A DNA stretch of 64,000 nucleotides from Limnephilus marmoratus (GCA_917880885.1 OU862916.1:53170831-53234830); one strand, 5' to 3'. Shown: positions 12,353 to 25,568, numbered from the stretch's first letter. The notes: generated by a model from the sequence alone, not told the origin. A program made the numbers and translations.

Positions 12353-13809
12353 CGAGAACCTAAAAACTCGTGATTGTTTCTATAATATGTGTTGTGCACG
12401 AGAAGGCTCCAGCCCACAGTAGCCTGTCTGACGACTACCTCATATCCTGCTTTGTGAGTAAAATGAATCTTGGTCCCCTCTGGTGTGTTACATCCCGCGT
12501 TTAAATTCACTAATACGTGTGGAGAGTAGAGAGAGAAGTTCCCTGCCGTGTTCGAATTCTATATCTAGCAAGTACCCATGTGTAGTTTGCCGAGGCTGGC
12601 AATTGTAAAACCCTGTCTCCTTCTAAATGAATAAACCCTTTACGTGCAAAACTGTGTTCTGATTGAGGAAAGAGACCTGGAGATTGTGAGGAAAGAAGGA
12701 GGAGGAATTCACAAGCGAACCACAACACTCGCCTTGGTTTTAAGAGGAACCTTGCTTGCTGCCGGCTCTGAGCTAGTTCTGTTGGCCTATGTATTGCGTG
12801 TCCTTTCCAGGTTTTGGCTTAGCAAATGGCCGTATAAGCGGCAATGCTAACACTGGCTTCCAACTTTGGGGCAAATTTTTTCCTCCCTCTTCACGGTCCC
12901 ACAGTCTCGTTCTTCAATCAGCAATTGTTAAAACTTTATAATGTTTTGTCTTGTTATTCCCAACTTGTCTAGCATTTTCAACAGGAACCCCGGCGCGAAC
13001 GTAACTTCGAATCGCAATTTAAATTATCACGGGCACGATCCCTTCATTTTCGAGTCGTCACTCGACAAAACATTGTCACCGGTATTCCTACGTAAAGTGC
13101 TCAACCAAGAAAGTTCTCGCCGTGAATAATATAGTGTTTACAAGTGTCGACCGACTTAATTTGCTAGTTTCAAATACAAGTTAATAGTGGAAATGAACAC
13201 AAATATATAAAACAAAGTTATTCAACAATTAAAATCCTGTATATGATAAATCAATTACCCGCTTCGTTTCCCGAGAGTTAATAAACCTATTATTTTATAA
13301 TTAACATATTTCGCAAAGTACTGGTCTGTATTCATATCGACATATTTTGCAGCTTAAGGGAAACAAGTGGATTAAATTCTTTCTGCCATTTGACAATTGG
13401 GCATTTTTTTTACTTCTGCCGTACGTTTCTTCTTCTTTTTTCTTTTCCTACTATTATAAAGAAACATACGACATAATTCGAAAAATGCCTAGTTCGCGTT
13501 GACGTCGATTCCTCGAAAGCTAACATTACAACCATATGCACACTTCTGCATATAATCCTTGTTATGACGAAAGGAAGTTGGCGTGTAAATACCAATAATT
13601 GGTGATGCTCAAATCAGGCTACATTTTAGCCACGTAAATAAAAAAACTATTCCCCAAGACATTGTTGAATTTTCAAACAAATACTTCCACGAAAACTTGT
13701 ATAAAAGAAAAAATATTTCTTTCTTTTTCTGAAGAACCCCCCTTTGGAAAGTAAATGGAAATATTCTAAAAACATGTTCGTTTAAGGCGAACCTCGTTCC
13801 GTTTTTTTA

Positions 13810-14012
13810 TTTTCCGGACTTTGAAAATTTTCAAAAAATTTCCAAAACATCTGGATTTTTTCACAAAATCACGTTTTTTGAGGCAAACCGCTGCGCAATT
13901 TTTTTTTTCATTTTATGGACTTTGAAAATTTTCAACAAATTTCCAAAACGTCTGGATTTTTTCACAAAAACACGTTTTTTGAGGCAAACCGCTGCTCAAA
14001 TTTTCAAATAAT
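13810..14012. repeat. Two-copy tandem repeat, about 101-bp period
   Basis: The GGACTTTGAAAATTTTCAA start at about 13816 recurs at about 13917. Both copies continue through CTGGATTTTTTCACAAAA and TTTTTTGAGGCAAACCGCTG with few changes. A partial third copy fades out. Confidence 0.8.
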
Positions 14013-15686
14013 CCAAACACTTATAAAAAACGCGTTTTTTGCAAAAAAAAACTTTTTTGTAAAAAATACGTCCCCAGTGGTCAGTCTCTGCCCAATTTCT
14101 TTCCAATTGCGGGTCTAGTTCTCACTTTTTCCAACATAAGGTCACTCTGACACGATCCTATACACCATGGAAGTTCCTCAAGTTACGCTGGGTATAATAC
14201 CGCACATTCTTACTTCAAGAAAGGAAGAACTACTACAGGCCCTGAGAAATAGAAAGATTTCTCCTAGGAATAAATCCAAAAAATGCCTTACTCTATATGC
14301 TTCTTTCTACAACAAGAAATACATCAGGAGGTTGCAATTTCAACCGGAAGTCACCTCTCACGGAATCACTAAATTCCATCACATCAAGTACTCAGGCGTT
14401 ATCAAATTGGCAAAACATGCATCTTGTTAACCCTGATCATTATTACGCCCCTGACCTCTCTTGTCCAGTCGTTAATCAGTGCGATGCGGTCTCTTTAGAA
14501 GTCTTATAATTCTTGTCATAAATGACGTGAGTTACTTGTAATTATTAAATGTAAATAATCACCCATATGGGCATTCGTAAGGTAATCCTTACACCCGAAG
14601 GCACATCAATGTCAACGGTAGCCTAACTCCTGTACATTCTTTTTCTTTTTGCATAATTTTATATGTTCTTGTACATCCTGCGTGCCTTGCCTGCTGTGCC
14701 ACAAGAGCACCTCTTGGGGCACCGTTTTCATACTTGTATGCATCCTCTTCCTGAAATTGATCACTTCGGGAAAGGGCCTCCTTTTCCTCCTACCATCAAC
14801 GGTTCCGGAAAACTCTTGCTCCGAGACGTCGCTTTCCTCTACACAATTCTTGCAGCATCCACGCGTTTTTTTTTCTCACCTCATCGTCTCATCTTGTCAT
14901 ATCACCTTTTTTTAATTGTTTTGTGTCGGGTTTTTGTCGTACCAGTACGTCCCTACCCTAATGTTGTAAATATAAAATCATAAGTGCAAGTCTGTATAAT
15001 AACCATTGGTTTCAGACCATTGCCGCAGCTCGCTACTATGGTCACAGCACCATATTGTAAGAATGTCGCGACGATTTCTGTTATAATAAGAAATCCTCCC
15101 GTTTTTTTTTTTTTCTTTCTTTTTTTCTTTTTTTCCTCTTCACCCCATCCTACACATTCATAGTAATGTTGTATATTGGGGATCGTTTCGAATACACCAA
15201 ATGAACACACCTATCAGGTCACATTCGCTGGATTCGAAACAATTCAAGAGGAACCTTGTTGCTACTTGTGGTTTTTTCTTCTTTTTCCAAAAATTAGAAT
15301 GGTGCTCAACCCAATTGCTCTATTTTTTTTCCAGAATCGTATTTTGTCGCATTCTGAGAAAAAAAATTTTTGTTATAAAAGTGACAATATGTTTCGTCCC
15401 TTCATTAACATTGTTCTTTGTACATATACAACTTCATTATGAGGTACAATATTTTATCATGACTTCAGTTTCTTTTGTCCTTTATTGTACCATTATTCTT
15501 GTTTGAAGTTTAAAATCTTGGCCAGATCTTCAATAAAATTTGTGTTTATCGCCTTTAGGCAAGTCTTGTAACGTATGCTAATATGAATTTATTAAGCTAC
15601 AGCAGTGCCGTATTAATTACATCATTGCAACCCGCCGTCTGTATTGAATGGGGACCCACTTTTTTTAACGTAAACTTTTGTAACAT

Positions 15687-15776
15687 TATAGGCGCGAGCC
15701 TTACAATATCTACTATTATAGGTGTGAAACTTACAATATCCACTGCTATAGATGCGAATCTCATAATATCTTTGTG
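15687..15776. repeat. 30-bp minisatellite, three copies
   Basis: Three adjacent degenerate units starting TATAGG or TATAGA and containing TTACAATATC or TCATAATATC. Confidence 0.75.
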
Positions 15777-16591
15777 TTTTTACACGTCACGGGGAGTCCA
15801 TCATAACTACTCATTGTCTGCTCGTCAACACAGGGTTGTTGATCGAGAGGGTGATTTATCTCATTAAATTGTTTTAAATACCTATTGGGTTACTGTCTTT
15901 CAATACTGGGCAAATTTGTTGTAAATCGTTCATTCCTGTCACGTGAGACGTGAAACGTGACAATATTCACCATGAGTCGTGCGAACGAAATAATATCTAC
16001 CCCCATGTTTGTGTGACCTACCAAGTGTAGATCACACGCCTTTTATTTTCTGTTATCAGAAAATTATTGCTTTTGCAGCAGAGTAATCATTAACATGCCC
16101 GTGGACTTCCTGTCACAAGAACCCAGGAACTATCCACTATCTCAAAAGGACTAATCATACGCTTCACTCATGATTATGGGGCATCGTGTCGTAGGAGTTA
16201 AGTTGATGGACACAAAAAAGAAAACACCTAACTCGTTGTCTGGGAGACGAACAAGAAAACCCCCCAGGTTTGTGAGATTTGAGCAAGGGTCTGTCATTTC
16301 TCGCAAACAAGTAGGAGAATAAAACGACCCTCTAATCTTCTACCCAATACACGTGGAGGATTAGACTCTTTTATGTCAGTGTATTCCTTTTGTCCTACAC
16401 TACCAAATGGTATTGTAATGTGCCAGGATAACTGCTGTAGACCTTGTTTCACCCTCCAGTCAGAGGTCGAATTTCGGAAATAGCCGAGTCCTCAGCAGTT
16501 TTCTTCGTTCAAATGTTCCCAATTGTTACCCTTTCCCTTCCTAGAAATTATCCGTGAATGGGGATATATGCGTTACGCACTTGGCGTTTCG

Positions 16592-16693
16592 TTTGTCAAA
16601 TGGGACAACCTTCATACACGGATCCTTTCAACTTCCTACTAAGGAGTAGGAAGTTGAAAGGATCCGTGTATGAAGGTTGTCCCATTTGACAAA
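16592..16693. repeat. Perfect fold-back, 49-bp arms, 4-nt loop
   Basis: Arms 16592-16640 and 16645-16693 are exact reverse complements around the loop AAGG. Sequence outside the arms is not symmetric. It is not a recognisable transposon end. Confidence 0.93.
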
Positions 16694-17285
16694 TGTACTC
16701 AATGTTTTTGCTCTTCGAAAGTAGAAAAAATGCTACCGTATAGACGTGAGCATAGGTCATGGAAGACCAACTTCTTTCGAACGGGGCATTTTGTCATACG
16801 TACAAACCCTTACCCACGTGTTCTTGGAAATGTATTTAGTTTAAAAAAAAACTAAATGGGTTAAACAGAACCTTCTGTTATAATGTAATCGTATTTTTGT
16901 TTCATATCATAGTGTTTCCATACAAACGAAGTATTGAAAATCTGTAAGGCGCAGATGCCAATCAAATACTTCATCTCACCTCCGCTCACCCCAAATCAAC
17001 TTTGATTCGAATGGAACCTTGGACGCCAATCTTCGACTATACAGTCGAAGAATGTCAATCTGCGGCAAGCATGAGACCCACCCTTCATGGCGTGGGCATT
17101 CCTAATGTATCATCCCTGGAAAGGAGTGGGGTGTTGGGCTATTGCCATTAAAACCCACTTTTAAATGAACATAAGCATAGTATATTGTTTAAAGGAATAA
17201 CTGTTAATAAATGACATATAAAAAGGACTCACCCGGGACCTTGAATCAACCTAATTCTAACTATCTACTAATTTACCCCCCCCCC

Positions 17286-17701
17286 GGACTGCAGCTGCAA
17301 GTTGGAGGCCCTTGTGGCCTCTCCCGGAGACGCCTGGTGTGAATTTCTACCGATTGGGAGGCCCAAACTCTCTCCATCAATCGGTAAAACTCCGCTCGAC
17401 TGTGGCAGGCGGAATCCTATGACCCTCCGCGGGATGCCGATCCTCCTGCTTCCTCTCCTGGCCTCGGCTCTGGAGCCGAACGATCACCGATGGTGGGGAC
17501 CCATGAACCTCTCCTGACTATCGGTCCTATTGCAAATGGTGGCGACACTCTTACTCCTTTACGGCGCGAGTTCTCCAAAAATGGCGAGCACCACGGGATT
17601 GTCGGCCGCGGGAAAATGATTATTGCCAGCGTACACTACTTGTTACCGACAGGATGGCTCTGCTCACTCCCGATTACTCTTTGTGAGCCCCGGCCACAAT
17701 A
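17286..17701. other. GC-rich 0.4-kb insert of unknown identity at the copia 3' junction
   Basis: Preceded by a run of ten or more C. Base composition is sharply more GC-rich than either side. It ends GAGCCCCGGCCAC where the copia RNase H frame begins (on the minus strand), so it replaces the missing copia 3' end. It contains the internally repeated CCGATTGG / CAATCGGT and CACCGATGG / CTATCGGTCC modules. No protein motif recognised. Confidence 0.5.
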
Positions 17702-19524
17702 ACATGCCGATAAAGTGATAGCGGACGTCTATATGTTTACTGCGCGCGTGGTAAACAGCATTTCCTGAAAGACTAATCGCACTCTGATTATCACAGTAAA
17801 GGGTTATAGGTGTACCTTTAAGTTCAGGTTGAAACTCGTCTGCCAGTTGTTTCAACCAAAGAGCTTCCTGAATAGCCGACGATAGAGCCATATATTCAGC
17901 CTCAGTTTTAGAAAGGGCTATGGTCTGCTGTTTCTTGGAATTCCAGCTTATTGCGGCACCCTGAAATAAAAATATGTATCCTTTGCAGAATTTTCTATCT
18001 TCAATGTCATTTGCCCAATCTGAATCGCAATAGCCTGAAATTTTTTCATTAACATTCCGTTTATAAACCAGTTTCATATTCATTGTAGCTTTCAGGTATT
18101 TCATGACTCGTTTCAGAGCCATCCAATGTTCATTAGTAGGTTGACTATTATATCTACTCAGAGAATTTATTACATAGGTAATGTCTGGATGAGTTCCCTG
18201 TGACAAGTACAACAAGCAGCCAATTATTTCTTGATATGGAATGTTATTTAAAATTTCTTGTTGACTTTCAGCCTTCTTCATTTTAACATTAGCATCAGCG
18301 GGAGTCCACTTTGTCTTACAATCGTTCATTCCAAATCGTGTAAGCATCATCTTTATGTAAATAGATTGATCAATAGAGATCTCATCAATATTTTCATCTT
18401 GTGAAATTCTAAAACCAATGCAATGTTTGGCTGTTCCTAAATCCTTCATGCAGAATTTTTCTTTTAACTTCAATTTTATGATACGTGAGGTTTCTTCATT
18501 ATTAAATAAGTAAATTATATCATCTACATATACTGCTATAAAAAGCATATCATTTTCATTCAAAATACGGTAGTAAACGCATGGATCTATATTTGAACGA
18601 GTCATTCCAATTTCTAACAGAGCAGTGTTTAATTTTTTATTCCACTGTGCTCGCTTGTTTAAGTCCGTATATTGACTTGTTCAGTCTACATACTTTATTT
18701 TCATCTTCATAACCAGGTGGTAAGGACATGTAAATTTCTTCATCAATGTCACCCTGTAGAAATGCTGTGACTGCGTCCATTTGGTGTATTTTAAGTCGAT
18801 ATTTGACAGCAAGACCAATCAAGTATCTTATGAAAGTATAACGGACCACTGGAGCGTATACCTCATTGTAATCAATATCCTTCACTTGTTTATATCCTTT
18901 GATCACTAGTCTAGCTTTATAGCGTGTAATAGATCCATTGCCATCCATCTTAGTTTTATATACCCATCTGCTGGGAATTACTGATTTTCCTTCTGGTAAG
19001 TCAACCAGTGTCCATGTATTATTTTTTATTAATGACTGATATTCTTCCGCCATAGCTCTCTTCTAATCATCAGCCTTTTCACTGTTAAGAGCTTCTTGTA
19101 GACTTTGTGGATCACTGTTTAGTAAATTAATAGTTGACTCAGAACTTTGACACATTAAGGATGAGGAACTTGGATGAATATCATTTCCATCATTATTTTG
19201 ACATCTCATTCTCCTCGGCAGCGATCTCAGAGTCATATTAGATTCCAGTGGAGAGTCAACTGTCCTGTCTGGTACGTATGTGTCATCATTAACGTCCTCA
19301 TATTGATCAGAATGATCTGAAATATAAATACTTTGTGATTCAGCCTGTGTTTCTCTTCTGTCATTAATTTCATCATCAATATTTCTTTCCACTGGTTCTT
19401 CGAGTTCATCATACAAAGGTAAGTAAACAGAATTCTTTTCTTTTACTTCATCATACCTTTCCTTTGAATTTTCTTCTATCTCTATGTTTTTTTTTACAAA
19501 TTTCTTTTTCTTTTTCAGGCACAT
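17702..19524 (-). pseudogene. Copia pol C-terminal half: RT and RNase H, broken
   Basis: Encodes the copia reverse transcriptase, which copies element RNA into cDNA, and the RNase H that degrades the RNA strand. The linker 19524-19063 is acidic and low-complexity. RT begins with SLIKNNTWTLVDLP and SRWVYKTKMDGNG, and KIHQMDAVTAFLQGDIDEEI carries motif A. A frame break at about 18640-18605 separates it from VYVDDIIYL (the YVDD catalytic site) and IGCLLYLSQGTHPDI. RNase H shows GYCDSDWAND, SRSKHID-type SKHIDVRYHF and LYCDNQSAI. The frame runs out at RYHF, where GC-rich foreign sequence starts. Only the N-terminal part of RNase H's usual ending is missing from the family layout. Confidence 0.88.
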
Positions 19525-19571
19525 TGTCCACTTTATATCTTTTAATAGAAGCTTCTAGGAATACAATATCT

Positions 19572-20865
19572 CTACTCAGGACTCCTTTTTTTGGTTTTAT
19601 CTATAAATCGGTAAACTTTGGTACTGTTGCTGTAGCCAACAAAAATTAACTTACGTGACTTCACATCAAGCTTAGTTCTTTTTTCTTTAGAAATATGCAC
19701 CATTGCAGGACATCCAAAGATTCTCATGTGATTTAGATTTGGTTTCTTACCAGTCCATACTTCATAGGGCGTCACATCGGATAAGGTACAGGTGGGAGAA
19801 CGGTTCACGATATATGCTGCTGTAGCTACCGCTTCTGCCCAGAATGTGACCTGCAACTCAGCATTTAAAATCATGCATTTAGCTCGCTCTATTAAGGTTC
19901 TATTCATTCTTTCACTGAGGCCGTTTTGCTCTGGTGTGTATGAATTAGATGTCTGGTGCAGTATTCCATGTTTTTTTAAGTAGGCTTCAAAAGTTTTATT
20001 TTTGTATTCAGTTCCATTATCGCTTCTCAAAAAATTATTTTTGTACTTAACTCATTTTCTACTCTATTCTTAAATTCCACAAATTTTTCAAATACTTCAT
20101 TCTTATTCTTAATAAAATATACATGTACTCTCCGAGAAAAATCATCAATAAAGGTTACAAAATACCTTGCCCCTCCAATTGAAGTGTGCTTCATAGGTCC
20201 ACACACGTCACTGTGAATAAGCTCTAGCAGGCTGGTTGCACGGGAGACTTCAGTGGGGAACGGTTTTCTCGTTTGCTTGCCTTCAAAACAGGTAACACAA
20301 ATGGAATTTTCTGTTCTTGGTGACAGCTTTACACCTTCTGTACAGTTAGGTATTTTATTAAGGTTAATGAAATTTAAGTGACCCATCCTCTGGTGCCATA
20401 GATAAGTATCATCATCAGTCTAAGCCATCATGACTTGCATATTTTGATTATCACAAGTATTTAACAGATACGTGTCATTAATTAATTCGGCCTTTGCAAC
20501 TAACTTGTAACTCGGATTGTAAATTTGACAGCCATGTTCGGTAAATATTACTCTGCATCCACCTTTAATTATTTTGCTAACTGACAACAAATTTGTTTTT
20601 AATTCTGGTACATATAAAACATTCCTCACCTGTATTGAATCGGTGCTGCCATTGTTTGCATTTATTTTGATACATACATTACCGCAGCATTCAACCTTTA
20701 ATACTTTGTTATTAGCAATTCTGATGCTCGGTACAGACGAGGGAGTGACATCAGTGAGCCAGTCACGGTGCATGGTCATATGCATAGATGCCCCTGAATC
20801 AATATGCCAAGAATGAGAGTCGTTTGTTGTAGATGCTGAAAAGGCTGCAACATACCCTGTATTTT
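19572..20865 (-). pseudogene. Copia protease and integrase region, broken
   Basis: The protease active-site block HIDSGASMHM lies at about 20800-20780 with the downstream NVLYVPELKTNLLSV typical of copia proteases. The integrase zinc-binding part (GHLNF then CVTCFEGKQTRKPF) and catalytic core (IHSDVCGPM, then RSDNGTEYKN, then TPEQNGLSERMNRTL) follow. This gives the DDE residues in the expected order. A frame change between IIF and RSDNG at about 20030 splits the core, and another break lies between protease and integrase at about 20400. Neighbouring gag is also shifted by an indel in an A-run near 20875. Confidence 0.87.
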
Positions 20866-21567
20866 TATCTGTTTTTTTTTATTATTATCACTTGTCTTCT
20901 TATGCCAACAATTTTTACTGAGATGTCCGTACTTGTTACAATTAAAACATCTTGGGCCTTTCTTAATACTTTTGGGCTGATTATTTTTTGTGTATGTATA
21001 AAGTGCGGTAGTGTCTGATGTCTTTACTTCCTTTAGTAATTTGTTTTTTACTAAATCAGCACTAATCTTTATACCGGAACTTTCTAAGCTCATTATCATG
21101 GGCCTATATATTTCTGGCAAACCTGCCAGCATTAATATGCCCAACCACTCATCGTCCACACGGAATTTTATATTCCTTAACTTGTGCGCGGCTGTCATAA
21201 TTTTGTTTACGTAGACTTCGACTGAAATGCTACTTTCTAAATTGGTGTTAATGAGTTCTTTTAATAAACCCACTTTTCGAGTCAATCCACTGTCCTCGAA
21301 TGCCTTTGCCAAATTTTTCCATACCTGTTTTGCATTTTCGGCTTCTTGAATGTGTACATATAAAATCGGGTCTACTAATAATATTAACTTTGACTTGGCT
21401 TTGATGTCTTGTTTAACTGAATTAGAATCTGTAGCCACTGGTTCTTTCAAAATACAACTATATTAATATTCATGTTGTAAGTATGCTTTGACCGCAAAAC
21501 TCCAACTAGCCCAATTGTCACGACCAGTCAACTTCTCAATCGACATCATCGAATTATTTCCAGCCAT
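20776..21567 (-). pseudogene. Copia gag, with premature stop
   Basis: The structural protein that packages element RNA. The ATG at 21567 gives MAGNNSMMSIEKLTGRDNWA, the usual copia gag opening (substrate-like LTGRDNW followed by AYLQ). An in-frame TAA at 21463-21465 interrupts it. The frame then continues with the UBN2-type middle (LLVDPILYVHIQEAENAKQVW) and the CCHC knuckle CFNCNKYGHLSKNC at about 20950-20905. The run of A near 20875 throws gag out of the protease frame. Confidence 0.85.
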
Positions 21568-21741
21568 ATTTATATTTAAACATTCAACAGTAAGTAATAG
21601 ATGTCTGAAAAGAAAAAAATCACTCGCGAGCGCGGTAACCAAAGTGAGGTTATACTCGCAGTTTTCACTATTTTTTCTTTGTAATTACCACTCAAAACAC
21701 AGAAATAACTGTAAACGGCAGGCTTGGGGCGGCCCATAACC

Positions 21742-21893
21742 TGATGAAATGTAAGAAAAGGCAGTTAAGTCTTTAGAACTATTTATTTTATAATTAGACA
21801 ACGTAAAACATCGTAAATGACAGTGCACAAACAATGTAGGTAGAACCGACAGTGCATAAAAACAAAAGCTAGAGGGCGTTCATACTTCGATCA
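21742..21893 (-). repeat. Putative copia 5' LTR
   Basis: On the minus strand it runs from TGATCGAAG to TTTCATCA (TG...CA), directly upstream of the primer-binding-like GGTTATGGGCC. The outer edge is placed where satellite sequence (TGTACAGGTCATG) resumes. No 3' partner exists, so the boundaries are provisional. Confidence 0.55.
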
Positions 21894-24800
21894 TGTACAG
21901 GTCATGATTCTTAGTAAGAATCCAATATTTCAGTCAGTTCGAAACCATAGGGCCAAAGATATGGCCTAACCCAAGTGCTCAAACGTTCGACCCCAAGTGC
22001 TTAAATTTTAACGAAGCTTTTTTTTTAAATTTTCTATGCAGATTTTTTGATTGATTCGCGTACAGGTCATGATTCGTAGTAAGAATCCAAAATTTCAGTC
22101 GGTTTGGAACCATAGGGCCAAAATTATGACTGACACCAAGTGTTCACACGTCCGACCCCAAGTGCTAAAACGACCGAACCCAAGTGTTAAAACGATGAAA
22201 TTTAAAAAAAAAATCTCATTTAGATTTTTTTATTGATTCGTGTACAGACCATGATTCTTAGTAAGAATCCAAAATTTCAGTCGGTCGGAACCATAGGGCC
22301 AAAGTTATGTCCTAACTCAAGTGTTCAAACGTCCGACCCCAAGTGCTAAACTGACCGAACCCAAGTGTCGTTTTCGGTCGTTTTAACACTGGGGTTCGGT
22401 CATTTTCACGAAGTTTTTTTTTTTAATTTTCGATTAGATTTTTTGATAAAATCGTGTACAGGTCATGATTCTTAGTAAGAATCCAAAATTGCAGTCGGTT
22501 CGGAACCATAGGGCCAAAGTTATGACCGACACCGAGTGTTCAAACGTCCGCCCCAAGTGCTAAAACGACCGAACCAAGTGTTAAAACGATAAAATTAAAT
22601 ATAAAAATTCTCATTGTAGATTTTTTGATTGATTCGTGTACAGACCATGATTCTTAGTAAGAATCCAAAATTTCTGACGTTTCGGAGCAATAGAGCGGAT
22701 GTTATAACCGACAATAATTGTTGTTACAAAGCGTCCGTAAAACGAAGAATTTTTTCAAAATTTCTGCTTTTAGCCGATTATTTTATTGATACGTGTCCAG
22801 GCGATGATTCTTAGTAAGAATTCAAAATTTCTCTCGGTTCGGAATCATAATGCCAAAGTTATGACCGAATCCAAGTGTTAAAAAAATTATTTAAAAAAAA
22901 ATCTCTTTGAAGAATTTAAGATTGATTCTTGTACAGACTATGATTCTTAGTCAGAATCCAAAATTTCAGTCGGTTCGGAACCTTAGAGCCAAAGTTATGA
23001 ACGACCACAATAATTGTTACAAAGCACGCGTAAAACGATGAATTTTTGCAAAAATTCTATATCTTAGTCAATTTTTTAATTGATAAGTGTCCATGCCATG
23101 ATTCTTAGTAAGAATCAAAATTTCTAACGTTTCGGAGCCATTGGACGGAAGTTATAACCGACAATAATTGTTGTTACAAAGCGCCCGTAAAACGATGAAT
23201 TTTTGCAAAAATTCTACTTTTAGCTGATTTTTTATTGATACGTGTCCAGGCCATGATTCTTAGTAAGAATTCAAAATTTCAACTGGGTTAATAGGGCCAA
23301 AGTTATGACCTAACCCAAGTGTTCAAACGTCTACCCCGAGTGCATAAACGACAAAACCCAAGTGTTAAAACGATGATATCATTTTTTTTTTAAATTTTCT
23401 ATGTAAATTTTTTAGTTGATTCGTGTACAGGTCATGATTCTTAGTAAGAATCCAATATTTCAGTCGGTTTGGAACCATAGGGCCAAAATTATGACTGACA
23501 CCAAGTGTTCACACGTCCGACCCCAAGTGCTAAAACGACCGAACCCAAGTGTTAAAACGATGAAATTTAAAAAAAAAATCTCATTTAGATTTTTTTATTG
23601 ATTCGTGTACAGACCATGATTCTTAGTAAGAATCCAAAATTTCAGTCGGTCGGAACCATAGGGCCAAAGTTATGTCCTAACTCAAGTGTTCAAACGTCCG
23701 ACCCCAAGTGCTAAACTGACCGAACCCAAGTGTCGTTTTCGGTCGTTTTAACACTGGGGTTCGGTCATTTTCACGAAGTTTTTTTTTTTAATTTTCGATT
23801 AGATTTTTTGATAAAATCGTGTACAGGTCATGATTCTTAGTAAGAATCCAAAATTGCAGTCGGTTCGGAACCATAGGGCCAAAGTTATGACCGACACCGA
23901 GTGTTCAAACGTCCGCCCCAAGTGCTAAAACGACCGAACCAAGTGTTAAAACGATAAAATTAAATATAAAAATTCTCATTGTAGATTTTTTGATTGATTC
24001 GTGTACAGACCATGATTCTTAGTAAGAATCCAAAATTTCTGACGTTTCGGAGCAATAGAGCGGATGTTATAACCGACAATAATTGTTGTTACAAAGCGTC
24101 CGTAAAACGAAGAATTTTTTCAAAATTTCTGCTTTTAGCCGATTATTTTATTGATACGTGTCCAGGCGATGATTCTTAGTAAGAATTCAAAATTTCTCTC
24201 GGTTCGGAATCATAATGCCAAAGTTATGACCGAATCCAAGTGTTAAAAAAATTATTTAAAAAAAAATCTCTTTGAAGAATTTAAGATTGATTCTTGTACA
24301 GACTATGATTCTTAGTCAGAATCCAAAATTTCAGTCGGTTCGGAACCTTAGAGCCAAAGTTATGAACGACCACAATAATTGTTACAAAGCACGCGTAAAA
24401 CGATGAATTTTTGCAAAAATTCTATATCTTAGTCAATTTTTTAATTGATAAGTGTCCATGCCATGATTCTTAGTAAGAATCAAAATTTCTAACGTTTCGG
24501 AGCCATTGGACGGAAGTTATAACCGACAATAATTGTTGTTACAAAGCGCCCGTAAAACGATGAATTTTTGCAAAAATTCTACTTTTAGCTGATTTTTTAT
24601 TGATACGTGTCCAGGCCATGATTCTTAGTAAGAATTCAAAATTTCAACTGGGTTAATAGGGCCAAAGTTATGACCTAACCCAAGTGTTCAAACGTCTACC
24701 CCGAGTGCATAAACGACAAAACCCAAGTGTTAAAACGATGATATCATTTTTTTTTTAAATTTTCTATGTAAATTTTTTAGTTGATTCGTGTACAGGTCAT

Positions 24801-25251
24801 GATTCTTAGTAAGAATCCAATATTTCAGTCAGTTCGGAACCATAGGGCCAAAATTATGACCGACAACAAGTGTTCAAACGTCTGGCCCCAAGTGCTAAAA
24901 CGACCGAACCCAAGTGATAAAACGATGAAATTAAAAAAAAATTCTCATTAAAGATTTTTATTGATTCGTGTACAGACCATGATTCTTAGTAAGAATCAAA
25001 ATTTCAGTCGATTCGGAGCCATAGGGCGGAAGTTATAACCGACAATAATTGTTGTTACAAAGCGCCCGTTAATAGAAGAATTTTTGTAAAAATTCTTCTT
25101 TTAGCTGATTTTTTATTGATACGTGTCCAAGCCATGATTCTTAGTCAGAATCCAAAATTTCAGTCGGTTCGGAACCTTAGAGCCAAAGTTATGAACGCCC
25201 ACAATAATTGTTACAAAGCACGCGTAAAACGATGAATTTTTGCAAAAATTC

Positions 25252-25256
<5 letters not shown>
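21894..25256. repeat. Satellite block 3 with recent 1365-bp tandem duplication
   Basis: Same unit family. Positions 22097-23461 and 23462-24826 are essentially identical copies, including inverted half-modules (GTCGTTTTCGGTCG at about 22370 and 23735). The block is interrupted by the next element at CTATAT. Confidence 0.94.
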
Positions 25257-25287
<31 letters not shown>

Positions 25288-25568
25288 TTAATGAAAAGAT
25301 ACATGATTTTTGAAATTCTACGCCAATGAAGAGTACTAGCTCTTGAGCTTGGCGTAGGAGTTATTTTACAGCTAGTTCATTTTTATAACATACATTTTAC
25401 TTACATTTTCCAATAAATATAAACTATATATAAATATAATATATAAACTACTATTTTTCACTTTTATAACATACATTTTACTTAGTATATACAATAAATA
25501 TAAACTATGTTGTGATGTTAATTTTTGATATGCTAGGAATTGAAGTTATAACATTTTGATTGGTGTTG

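Larger units (their letters stand above)
12131..17285. other. Unresolved non-satellite block, no recognised gene
   Basis: The block begins TTGTTACGTTATAAAAG directly at the satellite edge. It has a GC-rich first 350 bp, then AT-rich sequence with only short reading frames (longest about 100 codons, none with a motif I recognise). The TGTTAC start and TATA-like box are compatible with an LTR end, but no second copy exists in the window. It may be a degenerate retroelement or sequence carried in with the adjacent copia remnant. Internal short repeats are listed separately. Confidence 0.4.
17702..21893 (-). mobile_element. Ty1/copia retrotransposon, 3'-truncated and decayed
   Basis: Order on the minus strand is 5' LTR (21893-21742), primer-binding-like GGTTATGGGCC (21741-21731), gag with CCHC knuckle, aspartic protease, integrase, reverse transcriptase and RNase H. 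Integrase before RT is the diagnostic copia order. The element stops inside RNase H at about 17702 and has no 3' LTR in the window. Several frame breaks and stops make it inactive. Confidence 0.92.
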
